A stretch of DNA of 64,000 nucleotides from Kribbella voronezhensis (GCF_004365175.1 NZ_SOCE01000001.1:3231403-3295402), one strand, 5' to 3'; counted from the first letter of the stretch, positions 15,301 through 24,457 are shown. The notes: generated by a model not told the origin, from the sequence alone. Program-made: numbers and translations.

Positions 15301-17502
15301 TTACGCTCCGTTGATGTTGTCGCGGCGGTTGATCGCTGCACGGATGTCATCGGCCTTGGCTCCCTTGCGGGTCGCGCCGTCGCGCTTGACGTTGACGCTG
15401 GGCACATTCAGGCCGCGTGCCTGAGCCGAGATCGCCTCGGCGGTGGTGCCCTCGTACTGCTCGGGCATGTCCTGAGCCAGCCGTCCGGCGATGGTGTCCC
15501 AGTGCGCGGCGTTGTCGCTGCCCATCACGGTCAGCACATCAGCCAGCACGTCACGCGTGGCACGCTCGATCTCTTCTCCGGCCGCCTCGCCGGTCAGCGT
15601 GCCGAGCCGTTCGCGGTGACCTCGGGCAGCGGTAAGGATCTTCTCCGCGTCGCTGTGGTCGGCCAGGAACGTCCGCACCGTGGGTGTCGCGTCGGACGCG
15701 CCGTACAGGTAGCCGACGCCCCGATATTCGTCGCCGACCGGGAGCGAGCTGGCGTCGAAGCCTTCGGCGTAGGCGTCGCCACCTAGAACGGCTTCGGAGA
15801 CGACGCGGTTGCCGCAACGCAGCGCGAACCGGTTGGTGTGGTTGTCCCTGTACCGGTTGAACAACCGCGCCACGTCACCCGCGCCGACGCCGCCCGGCTT
15901 CTGCGAGCACGATTCGATGATCACACCGGCCGACGGCCCAACGGCCTGGATCCGCGACAGCTTCGCCGCGAACTCCTTGTTGACCGCCTGGTCCTCGGTC
16001 TCGAAGTAGACCTGAAACTCTTCCATCACCAGCATCAGCACCCGCAGATCCGGGTAACGCGGGTCGCGGGCCAGCTCCTCGGTCAGCTTCCCTTCCGGGC
16101 ACTGGTCAACCGGCAGCGTGGTCAGGATCGAGTTCACGCGGTCAATGTGGGCAAGGATCTCGTCCAGGATCGCCCGGAAGTGCTCGATCGGGTCGGAGTC
16201 GTTAGGGTTCGGGTGCGTCCCGAAAACGATGCGGTGGGCAACCAACTTGAACTTCAGCCAGTCCGGAGAGTTCTTGCCGTCCACCACGATCAACTTTACG
16301 TACGGGTCCAGCGCGGCATGCAGAGCGATCAGGCGGGCGGCGAACGTCTTGCCCTTGCGCGGCTGGGCACCGATCAGCAGCGATGCCCACAGAAGAGACA
16401 GGTTGACCGGGTTGTCACGCTCATCGCGACCGAACTTCACCGGCCGCCACACCGAGCGCGGCTTGCAGTCCAGCATGTCCGTGCGACCCACCGGCACCGC
16501 GAGCGGGTCAGTGTCGGCCACGAACAGCGTGTGGCGGCGCGAGCTGGTTTTGTCCGGGGACAAGAACACCTGATTGACGTGCACATCAAGGCCAGAGGCG
16601 ATCTTCTCGCGCGCACCTGCAACATCGGACCAGCCCTTGCCGTACGGGAGATCCACCAGCACCTGAGAGCCAGTGTTGCGGGCATCGCGCGACATCTGCG
16701 AACCGAACCGGATCTCCTGATCGGCCTTGTCCGGCTTGCCGAGTCCGGCCGCGTAGTAGGCGCGCAGCACGATGTCCGAGTTCAGCTTGCGATACCTCGG
16801 AGCAACCACCGCAGTACCGACCAGCGTCTGACCGGCCGGACGGCCATAGTGCGCCAGCGCAGCGACCGCACCGGCTCCCGCAGCCGCTAGAAGCCCTGCG
16901 GGAGCGGCGTTCCAGGCGATCGGCGCACTAACGGCCAGGGCAAGGTTCTGAGCCGCCAGAACGCCACCACGCCAAAGCCGGGTTGCCTTGAGCTGACGGT
17001 GGATCTTCTCCCACTCCCTCAGCTCGGACGCGTCTGCGGCCTTCTGCTCAAGGGCAAACGAGTTCGGCACCCACCACCACTGAATCTGGCTACGCACCAG
17101 CCGGGTGAAGCCGCGACCCGCGAACCAGGACAGCTTCGCGCCATACCAAGGCGAGCGAACCGCGTGGAACGCGGCCACATGACCCGAACGGGCCAGCGCG
17201 CGGCTGATCGTGACCCGCAGGTTCTCCGGGCGCAGGTGAACCGGGATGATCGGCAGCCGCTCCCCCACCGCGACCGCTACCGGCATGCCCGGCTTGTCTA
17301 CCGGCGTCAGTACCTTGCCCGCACCCGGGTCGGTGTCGGTGTCGTCGTCCAGGGCGACTTCGTACGCCGTATCCATCCGCTCAACCTCGGCCGCTGACAG
17401 CGTCACCATTTGGCCGGCCCTCTCGGCCGACCCCTGCGCGGTGTCGTCGCGGCGGGCGCGGCGAGCGTCCAGATCGATCGGTTCAGGAATCTGCTCGGTC
17501 AT
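15301..17502 (-). CDS. FtsK/SpoIIIE-type conjugative DNA translocase, TraB-like (733 aa)
   Basis: The transfer ATPase of the AICE, thought to pump double-stranded DNA through a membrane pore during mycelial mating. A hydrophobic stretch at about residues 180-218 is the membrane part. Walker A GAQPRKGKT is at 378-386 and Walker B LRVLMLVMEE near 486-495. A C-terminal winged-helix-like segment (TAEAISAQARGLNVPSVNVK) corresponds to the gamma-type DNA-recognition domain. It heads an operon with the small gene at 17505 and the DUF2637-like gene. Confidence 0.9.
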   Translation of the reverse strand: MTEQIPEPIDLDARRARRDDTAQGSAERAGQMVTLSAAEVERMDTAYEVALDDDTDTDPGAGKVLTPVDKPGMPVAVAVGERLPIIPVHLRPENLRVTISRALARSGHVAAFHAVRSPWYGAKLSWFAGRGFTRLVRSQIQWWWVPNSFALEQKAADASELREWEKIHRQLKATRLWRGGVLAAQNLALAVSAPIAWNAAPAGLLAAAGAGAVAALAHYGRPAGQTLVGTAVVAPRYRKLNSDIVLRAYYAAGLGKPDKADQEIRFGSQMSRDARNTGSQVLVDLPYGKGWSDVAGAREKIASGLDVHVNQVFLSPDKTSSRRHTLFVADTDPLAVPVGRTDMLDCKPRSVWRPVKFGRDERDNPVNLSLLWASLLIGAQPRKGKTFAARLIALHAALDPYVKLIVVDGKNSPDWLKFKLVAHRIVFGTHPNPNDSDPIEHFRAILDEILAHIDRVNSILTTLPVDQCPEGKLTEELARDPRYPDLRVLMLVMEEFQVYFETEDQAVNKEFAAKLSRIQAVGPSAGVIIESCSQKPGGVGAGDVARLFNRYRDNHTNRFALRCGNRVVSEAVLGGDAYAEGFDASSLPVGDEYRGVGYLYGASDATPTVRTFLADHSDAEKILTAARGHRERLGTLTGEAAGEEIERATRDVLADVLTVMGSDNAAHWDTIAGRLAQDMPEQYEGTTAEAISAQARGLNVPSVNVKRDGATRKGAKADDIRAAINRRDNINGA

Positions 17503-17504
17503 GA

Positions 17505-17756
17505 CTACTGCCCCTCACAGTTGCAAGCGGTCTTGGCGTCTACTCGGAAGGTGCCGACGTTCACGGCGGTCAGGCCCACTTCGGGGATACCGCTGACGGA
17601 GGCCACGTCCAGGGCCTTGGTGACGGCCTCGCGGTACCGCTCGGGCCAACCCGGCATCGCGGCCACGACAACCGGCTGCAGTGCTGCGAGGGCACCAATC
17701 AGGCTTTCGATCTCGCACAGGCTGAACACCGGCACGGAGCTACTGGGATCGGTCAT
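17505..17756 (-). CDS. Small AICE-conserved hypothetical protein (83 aa)
   Basis: No family is recognised. The protein has a mildly acidic N-terminus, a mostly helical body (IESLIGALAALQPVVVAAMP) and ends in TACNCEGQ with two Cys. It starts 3 bp after the upstream gene's stop region with GGAGAAGTGACC as ribosome binding site, and ends 2 bp before the traB-like gene. The tight spacing makes a transfer-related role plausible. Confidence 0.75.
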   Translation of the reverse strand: MTDPSSSVPVFSLCEIESLIGALAALQPVVVAAMPGWPERYREAVTKALDVASVSGIPEVGLTAVNVGTFRVDAKTACNCEGQ

Positions 17757-17758
17757 GG

Positions 17759-18616
17759 TCACTTCTCCCCGGTCTGGAACAGGCGGGCGCGGAGCTGGCG
17801 GAACCGGCTCGGTATGCGGATGGGTTGTGGTCCGGCGTGGACCAGGTGGGCAAGGGCGGCGCCCATGCCGAGCACGGCGACGGGCAGGCAGGCGACAACG
17901 GTGGTGATCTGCCACGGCGCCCGGGTGACCCCGGCTGCCTCTAGCAGGTGGTAGGCGACCTGACCGAGCGCGCCCAGGACCAGAGCGGCCAGAGCCGACC
18001 ACTTCGCGAACTGGCGAGCCGATGCCGGAACTTGACCCGACAGCCAGACCCGCAGCGCGAACGCGGCATAGGTCTCGACACCGATCGGCAACGTGATGGC
18101 GGAGTTGATGGTGAAACCGTCCGCGATCCCGGGCAGCGGGTGGACCACCCCGAACCCGGTCAGCGTGCCCAGTCCGACCCACCCGGACCAGACCGCGACG
18201 AACGCGGGCAGAGCCAGCAACAGCACCGGCCAAGTCCGGACCGGCCCGGCGTCCTGAGAGGCAGCCGCGGGGACCTCCTCAGACCGGGCGGAGCTGGCAT
18301 CGATTCCCGGTTCTACCTGCGGCGTGACCTGCGGAGATGCCCCCGCCCCCGGCGCGAGGGGCAACTCCTCGTCACCCGCGTCAGACTCAGTCTGGAACCG
18401 ATTCGGTACGGCGTGAAGGTGAGGCTCAGCGGCGGCCGGGGTGGTCTCCTCGGTGAGGCCAGCGATGACGGCGCGGGCCTTATCGGCACCGATCCGGAAC
18501 TCGCTCTTGATCCGGTTCTGTGACGGGATCCTGCCCAGCTCGGCGGCGAGCTCGCGGGCAGCCGGGATCAGGTCCTCAACCGGTACCGGGTAGGTCGTGC
18601 GAAGCGGTGTACTCAT
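17759..18616 (-). CDS. DUF2637/SpdB-like membrane protein (285 aa)
   Basis: An N-terminal helical part (residues 1-60) with the look of a DNA-binding helix-turn-helix, GRIPSQNRIKSEFRIGADKA, is followed by an Ala/Pro-rich linker. Then come four or five transmembrane helices (WPVLLLALPAFVAVWSG; ITLPIGVETYAAFALRVWL; WSALAALVLGALGQVAYHLL; ITTVVACLPVAVLGMGAALA). AICEs and Streptomyces plasmids often carry such proteins next to traB as spread (Spd) proteins. The overlap with DUF6284 downstream of its own promoter indicates one operon. Confidence 0.8.
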   Translation of the reverse strand: MSTPLRTTYPVPVEDLIPAARELAAELGRIPSQNRIKSEFRIGADKARAVIAGLTEETTPAAAEPHLHAVPNRFQTESDAGDEELPLAPGAGASPQVTPQVEPGIDASSARSEEVPAAASQDAGPVRTWPVLLLALPAFVAVWSGWVGLGTLTGFGVVHPLPGIADGFTINSAITLPIGVETYAAFALRVWLSGQVPASARQFAKWSALAALVLGALGQVAYHLLEAAGVTRAPWQITTVVACLPVAVLGMGAALAHLVHAGPQPIRIPSRFRQLRARLFQTGEK

Positions 18617-18867
18617 CAGGCGACCTCGTCCGCGTCGATCTCGGCGCCGAAGGTCAGTTGGTGCTCAACGGCCAGGACGCGCCGCTCGGCGCGGCGGACA
18701 CGGCGCCGGTCCAGCGCGGACGGCGACGGACCCGCGTTGATGTAGGAGATCTCCGCGTCCAACAGGTCCAGCTCGGCCGCGATCAGCGGCCACTCACGCT
18801 CAATGGCGGCAAGGTCTGCTGCGGTCGGCTCATCGCCAGGGACGGCCGAAAGGTAGATGATGCTCAC
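18616..18867 (-). CDS. DUF6284-like small protein (83 aa)
   Basis: A short helical protein, PTAADLAAIEREWPLIAAELDLLDAEI-like in pattern, that resembles the DUF6284 proteins found in many AICEs. It starts with GTG at 18867, preceded by GAGGAG at good distance. It is the first gene of the leftward transfer operon. Its function is unknown. Its promoter lies in the palindrome-bearing divergent region 18868-19024. Confidence 0.75.
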   Translation of the reverse strand: MSIIYLSAVPGDEPTAADLAAIEREWPLIAAELDLLDAEISYINAGPSPSALDRRRVRRAERRVLAVEHQLTFGAEIDADEVA

Positions 18868-18960
18868 GGGTTGTACTCCTCTGCTGAAACGGACTGGTGC
18901 GACCCAGACGCCTCGGCGGTTGCACCCGCCGGGGCGTCCCCAAGAGATGATGCGATCTCA

Positions 18961-19004
18961 TGTTGCGCAACACAGTAGCGCTATGCGAGCGAGATGCGCA
19001 ACAG
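18961..19004. promoter_or_regulatory. Divergent control region with TGTTGCGCAACA operator
   Basis: A perfect 12-bp palindrome TGTTGCGCAACA lies at 18961-18972, and a half-site GCGCAACA at 18996-19003. They sit between the leftward transfer operon and the rightward small HTH gene. For the rightward gene a -10-like TACTCT is at 19013-19018. The arrangement suggests a repressor of the Pra/KorSA type controlling transfer, but the binding protein is not identified. Confidence 0.6.
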
Positions 19005-19024
19005 GGTCGCGCTACTCTGGTGCG

Positions 19025-19264
19025 GTGACTGACTTACGAGACGAACTAACTGCGGCAACACGCCGTTATCAACGGACCGAAGCGGCCCACGAAGATGCTC
19101 GACAGAAAGTCATGGCGGCTGTCCTCGCCGCTCTGCGCGCTGGCATTGCACCGACCGAGGTAGAGCGGCTGTCGCCGTTCACATCTGCGTATATCCGGAA
19201 GATGGCGCGGGCCGAGGGAATCCCGCCAGCCGCACCCGGGCCAAAGTCGTACCGGCTCGACTGA
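19025..19264 (+). CDS. Small helix-turn-helix-like AICE protein (79 aa)
   Basis: A basic, helical protein starting VTDLRDELTAATRRYQ and containing AGIAPTEVERLSPFTSAYIRKMAR, which reads like a recognition helix pair. Similar short proteins are often found at this spot in AICEs. A GTG at 19025 sits seven bases after a -10-like box, so it is probably translated from a leaderless mRNA. It is a candidate for binding the adjacent palindrome. Confidence 0.75.
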   Translation: MTDLRDELTAATRRYQRTEAAHEDARQKVMAAVLAALRAGIAPTEVERLSPFTSAYIRKMARAEGIPPAAPGPKSYRLD

Positions 19265-19429
19265 TTCAGCTTCGTGGGTGAGGTCTTCGACATGCCTTGA
19301 GTGTTGGCGAGATCCAGTCTCGATCTAGCCCCGCGTGTATCTCATCTCCACCGTCCGTGACCCATCTAGTCCCGTTTGTGTCTCACCCGCTTGATAGGCT
19401 CCCGACTCCGACGTCCTCTGGGGGAGGCT

Positions 19430-20275
19430 GTGGCTACAGAGACCGCACTGAAGGCCTTACTTCGGCAACGCCACCTACAGGAGCACCGAGCGTTCTGCCG
19501 CGAGTACGACCGCGTCGCACGAGCCATAGACCGAGAGCTAGTCGGCAGCCACCCGAGCAAGGCAACCTTCTACCGCTGGCTGTCCGGCAACCTGACCGGC
19601 CTGCCCCACCCAAACCATTGCCGAATCCTCGAAACGATGATTCCTGGCATGACAGTCCAAGCGATGTTCGAATCTTGGTCCGGCGAGAGCAGCGAACACA
19701 CCCCAACTGACGGGGCGCATGCGTCCATGCCGGCCGAATTGGCGGGCGTGACAGCGGTCTACACGAGCCGCACTGAGTTCTCTCACGAGATGCCGCCTAC
19801 GAAGCTATTCGATACCGCCAACGCGATCGACGCGGTCGGCCTCTCGCTCAACCTGATCTGCCAGCAATACCCCGACCTCAAGCTCCGCGCACTCCTCCGG
19901 CGCGCCTCAGTTCGGCTCCTGTTCCTCGACCCAGACGGGGAAGCAATCAAGCGCCGAAATAGCGAAGAGGGCCACGAGGAGGGGCACCTCTCAGCCTGGT
20001 CCATCGGCAACATCAATATCATGAGGCGCCTCCGGGAAGGTCTTCCGCCCGAGGCGGCCGAGCGCATCGAGCTGCGCATGTACGACGAGACAATCCGCTT
20101 CAACCTGATGTTCATCGACAACCAACTCGGCGTCATGCAGACATACCTACCAGCACTCCGCGGCCTGGACTCCCCTACGTTCCTGATGCAACGGACCGGA
20201 CCAGAGGGAGCCGATCTCTACTCCGTCTACTCCCATGTCTTCACCTCACTCTGGGAACGAGGTAAACCCCTGTGA
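19430..20275 (+). CDS. HTH transcriptional regulator with DUF5919 domain (281 aa)
   Basis: The N-terminal 80 residues are a DNA-binding domain (HPSKATFYRWLSGNLTGLPHP). The rest has the DUF5919 pattern: AVYTSRTEFSHEMPPTKLF, SLNLICQQYPD, VRLLFLDPDGEAIK, and ending near SPTFLMQRTGPEG. DUF5919 looks like a phospholipase-D-type or ligand-sensing fold, but I know of no defined role. A GTG at 19430 with GGGGGAGG just upstream is chosen over a TTG at 19376. It overlaps the next gene by GTGA, so regulator and phosphatase are coupled. Confidence 0.8.
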   Translation: MATETALKALLRQRHLQEHRAFCREYDRVARAIDRELVGSHPSKATFYRWLSGNLTGLPHPNHCRILETMIPGMTVQAMFESWSGESSEHTPTDGAHASMPAELAGVTAVYTSRTEFSHEMPPTKLFDTANAIDAVGLSLNLICQQYPDLKLRALLRRASVRLLFLDPDGEAIKRRNSEEGHEEGHLSAWSIGNINIMRRLREGLPPEAAERIELRMYDETIRFNLMFIDNQLGVMQTYLPALRGLDSPTFLMQRTGPEGADLYSVYSHVFTSLWERGKPL

Positions 20276-21075
20276 CGGACCTCCACGCGCTCCTAGCCAC
20301 TGCGAACGAAGCGGTCAGCAAGGCAGCCGACATCATCAGATCTCGTCAACCCGGCATGCTGACCGCCAAAGGTGACCGAGACATGGCATCAGAGGTCGAC
20401 TACGCCGTCGAAAAAGCCCTCCGCAGGTTCCTCGCTGCTGCAACACCGCAAATCGGATTCCTAGGTGAAGAAGAGGGCCGCACGGCAGGCAATTCGGACG
20501 AGTTGCTTTGGGTACTCGATCCGGTGGACGGCACTGTGAATTTCATCCACGGACTGCCGATCGTGGCCGTGTCTCTAGGCCTTGTCGCCGGTGATCATTC
20601 AATTCTTGGCGTCATCGATATGCCGCTCATGGACAGACGGTACGCGGCTGCGGACGGCCTGGGCGCCACACTCGACGGCCAGTCAATCCGCGGCAGCAAG
20701 TGTGCTCGCCTCAGCGACGCCCTGGTCGCCATCGGCGACTATGCGGTGGGTGAGGCAGCGACGCAGAAGAACGTGCAGCGGCTCGCTCTCACAGCCCTCC
20801 TCGCTGCCAACGTTCAGCGGATACGCATGCTCGGCACAGCGGCAACTGACCTCGCATGGGTTGCTGAAGGCATCCTTGACGCATCGGTGATGTTCACCAA
20901 CAAGCCTTGGGACACCAGCGCAGGCGTACTCATCGCCCGCGAGGCAGGCGTCCAGGTGCTCGACATCGACGGTTCCCAGCACACCTTCAACGCCAACGGA
21001 ACTGTGTCTGTCGCGAAGCCACTTGCGGCAGAGTTGTTAGATCTGATTCACGAAGCGAGTGAATACAAGCAGTAG
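20272..21075 (+). CDS. Inositol monophosphatase family protein (267 aa)
   Basis: A metal-dependent phosphatase of the IMPase/FBPase fold. It has the metal-site motifs FLGEEEG, WVLDPVDGTVNFIHG and, near the C-terminus, KPWDTSAGVLIAREAG. The usual WDxAAG is WDTSAG here. The length of 267 aa is normal. It is coupled to the DUF5919 regulator and is the first cargo of the element. The substrate may be inositol phosphate, PAP or another small phosphate; the sequence cannot decide. Confidence 0.9.
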   Translation: MTDLHALLATANEAVSKAADIIRSRQPGMLTAKGDRDMASEVDYAVEKALRRFLAAATPQIGFLGEEEGRTAGNSDELLWVLDPVDGTVNFIHGLPIVAVSLGLVAGDHSILGVIDMPLMDRRYAAADGLGATLDGQSIRGSKCARLSDALVAIGDYAVGEAATQKNVQRLALTALLAANVQRIRMLGTAATDLAWVAEGILDASVMFTNKPWDTSAGVLIAREAGVQVLDIDGSQHTFNANGTVSVAKPLAAELLDLIHEASEYKQ

Positions 21076-22020
21076 ACAAACCGCTCGATACGGCACATCG
21101 CCTGAGGACAAGTTCGACTAACGAATCCTACGTCCTCCAGGGCGGCGGTCACGGCGTCCCGCAAGTTGCGAACCGCGTAGGCGACCAAAGTTGGAAGGTC
21201 TCCGCCTAGCCCATCGACGTCGCCTCGAAGTATCTCCAGGAAATGCGAAGAGTGTGGGCTCACTATCGGTCAGCGATCTCCGAAAACCTACCTCAAACGC
21301 CCTGACATCGGCCGGTCTTCGATCTCTCGCCCTCTGCTTCCTTGCTTGAAACTTTGCGGAATTCGACTCAAGTTCACCCCACAGAGCCAGCATGTCAGAA
21401 AGCCGGTCAGACCATCTTTCTAAGTGTGCATCCAACTCCGAGGCGATCGGCGCAGAAGAAAACCCCTGATCATCCACTTTCGCACGTTCAACCTCTAGCC
21501 TCGTCACCTTCTCTTGCATGAGCAAAATGACTTCGCGTAGCTTGCCCCTCCAACGCCAAAACCAAAGCGACAACCCGAGGAATCGGACTCGACGCCCTAG
21601 GTTATACAGAAAGACGACTGAGTGCGCAATCGCACCAGAATTCGCATAAGCAAGGATATTAAGCATAGGCGACAGTATTAACACACCTACACCCACCGAA
21701 ACTACATTTGTAATTATGGCGGCATAGTAATCTGGTACGGCACCGTCCCTCAGAGCCAGAAGCGAACTCGGAATGAGATATCCGTAAGCGATGATAGGCA
21801 CAGCCCAGGTGACCATCATGATTCGCTGCAAGACCGAGAACCGGCCGTTTCTGGACCATCGAGACATGATCGCGCGCGCCTCGATGATCTGAGCCAAGGC
21901 GAGGACTGGAAGCGTCTGGGCACTAGTCGCCCAAAAATCATGTTCTATGGCCATCCCGAGAGTATGACTCGTCATGTCCCAACTGGAGTAGCCCTCCGGC
22001 AAATTCATTGCGATCCGCAT
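21048..22020 (-). pseudogene. Four-helix membrane protein with apparent frameshift near the 3' end
   Basis: Not recognised. The first frame (22020 to 21118) encodes several hydrophobic helices (LPVLALAQIIEARAI, ILSPMLNILAYAN) and a coiled-coil-like segment (LREVILLMQEKVTRLE). After about 21270 it turns into implausible Arg-rich sequence. Another frame entered at 21263 continues with sensible composition and high GC3 (PHSSHFLEILRGDVDG... VRNLRDAVTAALEDVG) to a stop at 21048. A one-base slip near 21255-21285 would join them. It may be a real mutation, a sequencing error or two overlapping ORFs. Base composition is lower in GC than the AICE core. Confidence 0.5.
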
Positions 22021-22047
22021 CCAAGCGTGGGCTATGACGCCCCAGGG

Positions 22048-23568
22048 TTAAGCCCCTCCGCTCCCAGGCGTCGTCGCCCATGGGACCAGCGTGACTGCAC
22101 CCACCCACCGATTCTTACTCAACATTGAGTGATGAGTACCCGCGTATCCGATGGTATTGAGAATTGCAAGAGTAAGGTAGTACCGAGAGACCATGCTGGC
22201 CTCATACCAACTATAGACACTCCAATTGCTGGGATTCTTTTTCGTCGGGTGAATAATCTTGTTCCGCAGGAATACAGCGGTACCCAATGCGTCGCGTAGC
22301 GGTCTATTCGGCTCCGGCGGAATCGAAGCCTGTGCGACTGCTAAATACCCGAGATGGTCGGGTAGTGACATATCAACACTGCAATCCTCCAGCAATAGCC
22401 TAATCTGAGGCTCAGTGTCGAGCCGCTCGAACGCAGCGGGGCTGTGGGTATGCAATTCTTCGACAAGCCGATGGTGCGCCAGCAACTGCAAGCCAGAAAT
22501 TGGCACCGCAACAGCCAACTCAGCATCCAGATCAAAATTGGCCGTAGTCAAATAGGAAATAGCATAGCGAACTATCTCCCGTTTGAACGGGTCACCGCAG
22601 TAATCGAGCATGCATTTAATCACGTCGGCAACTTGCGTCATTGCCCCGACCGGGTCGATCCATGTGGCGACCGTACGATACGGATCTACGTTTGGACCTG
22701 CCCACAACGCCCACACAGCCTGATCCTGTTTCCAACCAACCGGAAGCACCGGATTGACGGTACGTCCGCATGCGAAGGTGAATGCCAGGCGCAGGATTTC
22801 CAACAAATCCTCCGCCTCCACGGCATCAAATTTTTCTCCTGAAGTACGACTCACTTCGCCGATGTGAGTGGCACAATATCCTCCTGATTCCTTCAGAGCC
22901 TTTCTGAAATCTGGATTGCTCATATCGGAGCGCGCATCGACAACGATATCCCAGCCGCCATGACTCAAGGAGAGACGACCTCGCCAACGGTGCCATAAAT
23001 TGTCTGGATCGCAGATCCAGGAACCGTCAGATGAAAACCATCCATTCGGAAGGAGGAATGTGATCCGATCTAAAGCAGAACCATCGCCTACCTCTGTTGG
23101 CTGAAGATTCTCGTCCACGTAGGACGAGCCAGACGACCTAGACCATCCTGGGTAAACATCGCCAGACGAGGGTGGGAGCGTCGACGAGGCCGGCACTACG
23201 ACCTTCGGCATGTCGACCCAAACCGCATCCGAACTATCATATTGAGTGGATTTGAGCAGTTCTTTCGCATCTTGAGCCCGTTCTCCCTGTGCTACTACAC
23301 GCGGATGCGGCAGCCACCGAAACTGAACGTCTCCGGTCCAGTCCGCATTCGCATCCCCGTCGAAGCCAAAATTCCCAGAATACAAAATGATTGGAGTGTT
23401 CAGTCCGGCGGCGGAATAGTAGTGTCGGGTAGCGTCAGGACTCGCATGTTCAACGAGTACATGCGAAGCGCCGGTCTTCGAAGTAAAAGTTCGCTTAACC
23501 AGACGCTTCCCGTCTATATATTCCACTTCGTCGACTATCGATGCGCTCGCATCTTTAGCGTCTGACAT
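22048..23568 (-). CDS. HEPN-domain (RX4H) protein, candidate anti-phage effector (506 aa)
   Basis: Not assignable to a named family with certainty. The C-terminal region has the HEPN ribonuclease signature RNKIIH (R435-H440) in a helical context, preceded by helices such as ISGLQLLAHHRLVEEL. The N-terminal 200 residues are beta-rich (ITFLLPNGWFSS, LWHRWRGRLSLSHGGW), and the middle contains LRLAFTFACGRTVNPVLPVGW. This layout recalls Abi-type proteins such as ApeA with an N-terminal sensor and a C-terminal HEPN RNase. The start is the ATG at 23566-23568 after GGAGG. GC content is low for this genome, and the gene sits in AICE cargo with two membrane-protein genes. Confidence 0.7.
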   Translation of the reverse strand: MSDAKDASASIVDEVEYIDGKRLVKRTFTSKTGASHVLVEHASPDATRHYYSAAGLNTPIILYSGNFGFDGDANADWTGDVQFRWLPHPRVVAQGERAQDAKELLKSTQYDSSDAVWVDMPKVVVPASSTLPPSSGDVYPGWSRSSGSSYVDENLQPTEVGDGSALDRITFLLPNGWFSSDGSWICDPDNLWHRWRGRLSLSHGGWDIVVDARSDMSNPDFRKALKESGGYCATHIGEVSRTSGEKFDAVEAEDLLEILRLAFTFACGRTVNPVLPVGWKQDQAVWALWAGPNVDPYRTVATWIDPVGAMTQVADVIKCMLDYCGDPFKREIVRYAISYLTTANFDLDAELAVAVPISGLQLLAHHRLVEELHTHSPAAFERLDTEPQIRLLLEDCSVDMSLPDHLGYLAVAQASIPPEPNRPLRDALGTAVFLRNKIIHPTKKNPSNWSVYSWYEASMVSRYYLTLAILNTIGYAGTHHSMLSKNRWVGAVTLVPWATTPGSGGA

Positions 23569-23695
23569 AATGCCTCCACTATCTGGTAAACCACCTAGGA
23601 GCCCACAAGGCTCTCCGCGAGAGCTCGCTTTCCTCACCATCGCTTGGTTGTCGGCACAAAGTTTGTCAACCTACGTCAGCCTCAACCCAGAAGCC

Positions 23696-24298
23696 TTATG
23701 CCGGTCCCGCCTGATTGAATCTGATCTCCGTAGAGGTGTCGATCCATATGTCGTCAGCTACTGGATCCTTCGGCGGATTCGCCGACACATACACGCGCGG
23801 CGACTCGGCGACCATCTGGACCAATGATGCGACTCCGCCAGTAACCCCTAACAGTTCCTTGCGAAGATCAGCGGCTTCCTCGGCCGCACCCGGCAGGTGC
23901 TGAGTTAGCCTCCGTTCGATCTCCATCCTGCGCGCCTGCAGACCTGCGAGCTGAGCGACGATATTCGGAAGTTCCTGTCGCGCCCGCTCCCTAGAGCGGA
24001 GGTGGCGCACCAGCGCCGAGTACTCGTCTGGGATGTGAACCAAGTCCTCCTCAGACGGCCGGGCTGGCGAATCTGCTGCCAGCGCCCTGGAGATCGCATC
24101 TAACTGCGCGCCTTGGGCAGAGATGGAGGCAGTGAGCAACTCCAGCGCGGCCTTGTCCGCCTGAAGCTCCGTGAGCCTCCGTGTCGCGTCCTGCCCTCGG
24201 TAGTTGCCGATTTCTCTAAATATCAGCACTGCTAACACCAACACGAACAAGACCCATCCCAACCAGGCGGGACCATCCGGTATATCGGGCAGATTCAT
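23696..24298 (-). CDS. Membrane-anchored coiled-coil protein (200 aa)
   Basis: No known family is recognised. Residues about 11-27 form one transmembrane helix (AWLGWVLFVLVLAVLIF), with a short outside N-terminus. The cytoplasmic part is mostly a coiled coil (LTELQADKAALELL; VAQLAGLQARRMEIERRL). The C-terminal 45 residues contain PPKDPVADDIWIDTSTEIRF, which looks like a short beta domain. It is the last gene before attR and may work with the HEPN gene 128 bp downstream of it. Confidence 0.7.
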   Translation of the reverse strand: MNLPDIPDGPAWLGWVLFVLVLAVLIFREIGNYRGQDATRRLTELQADKAALELLTASISAQGAQLDAISRALAADSPARPSEEDLVHIPDEYSALVRHLRSRERARQELPNIVAQLAGLQARRMEIERRLTQHLPGAAEEAADLRKELLGVTGGVASLVQMVAESPRVYVSANPPKDPVADDIWIDTSTEIRFNQAGPA

Positions 24299-24457
24299 CT
24301 AGCCAGTATGGGACCAGGGATTGGGTCGACTGCACCGTGGCAGTCGCAAGCCCCTTCTCAGACGCGATGAGCTGAGAGTGCTCGAGCTTTGCCTGATCGG
24401 CGTCGGAGGAACTCTGACAAGTGGCGGTGGCGATCGACCGCATCGCCGGGCTCCAGA

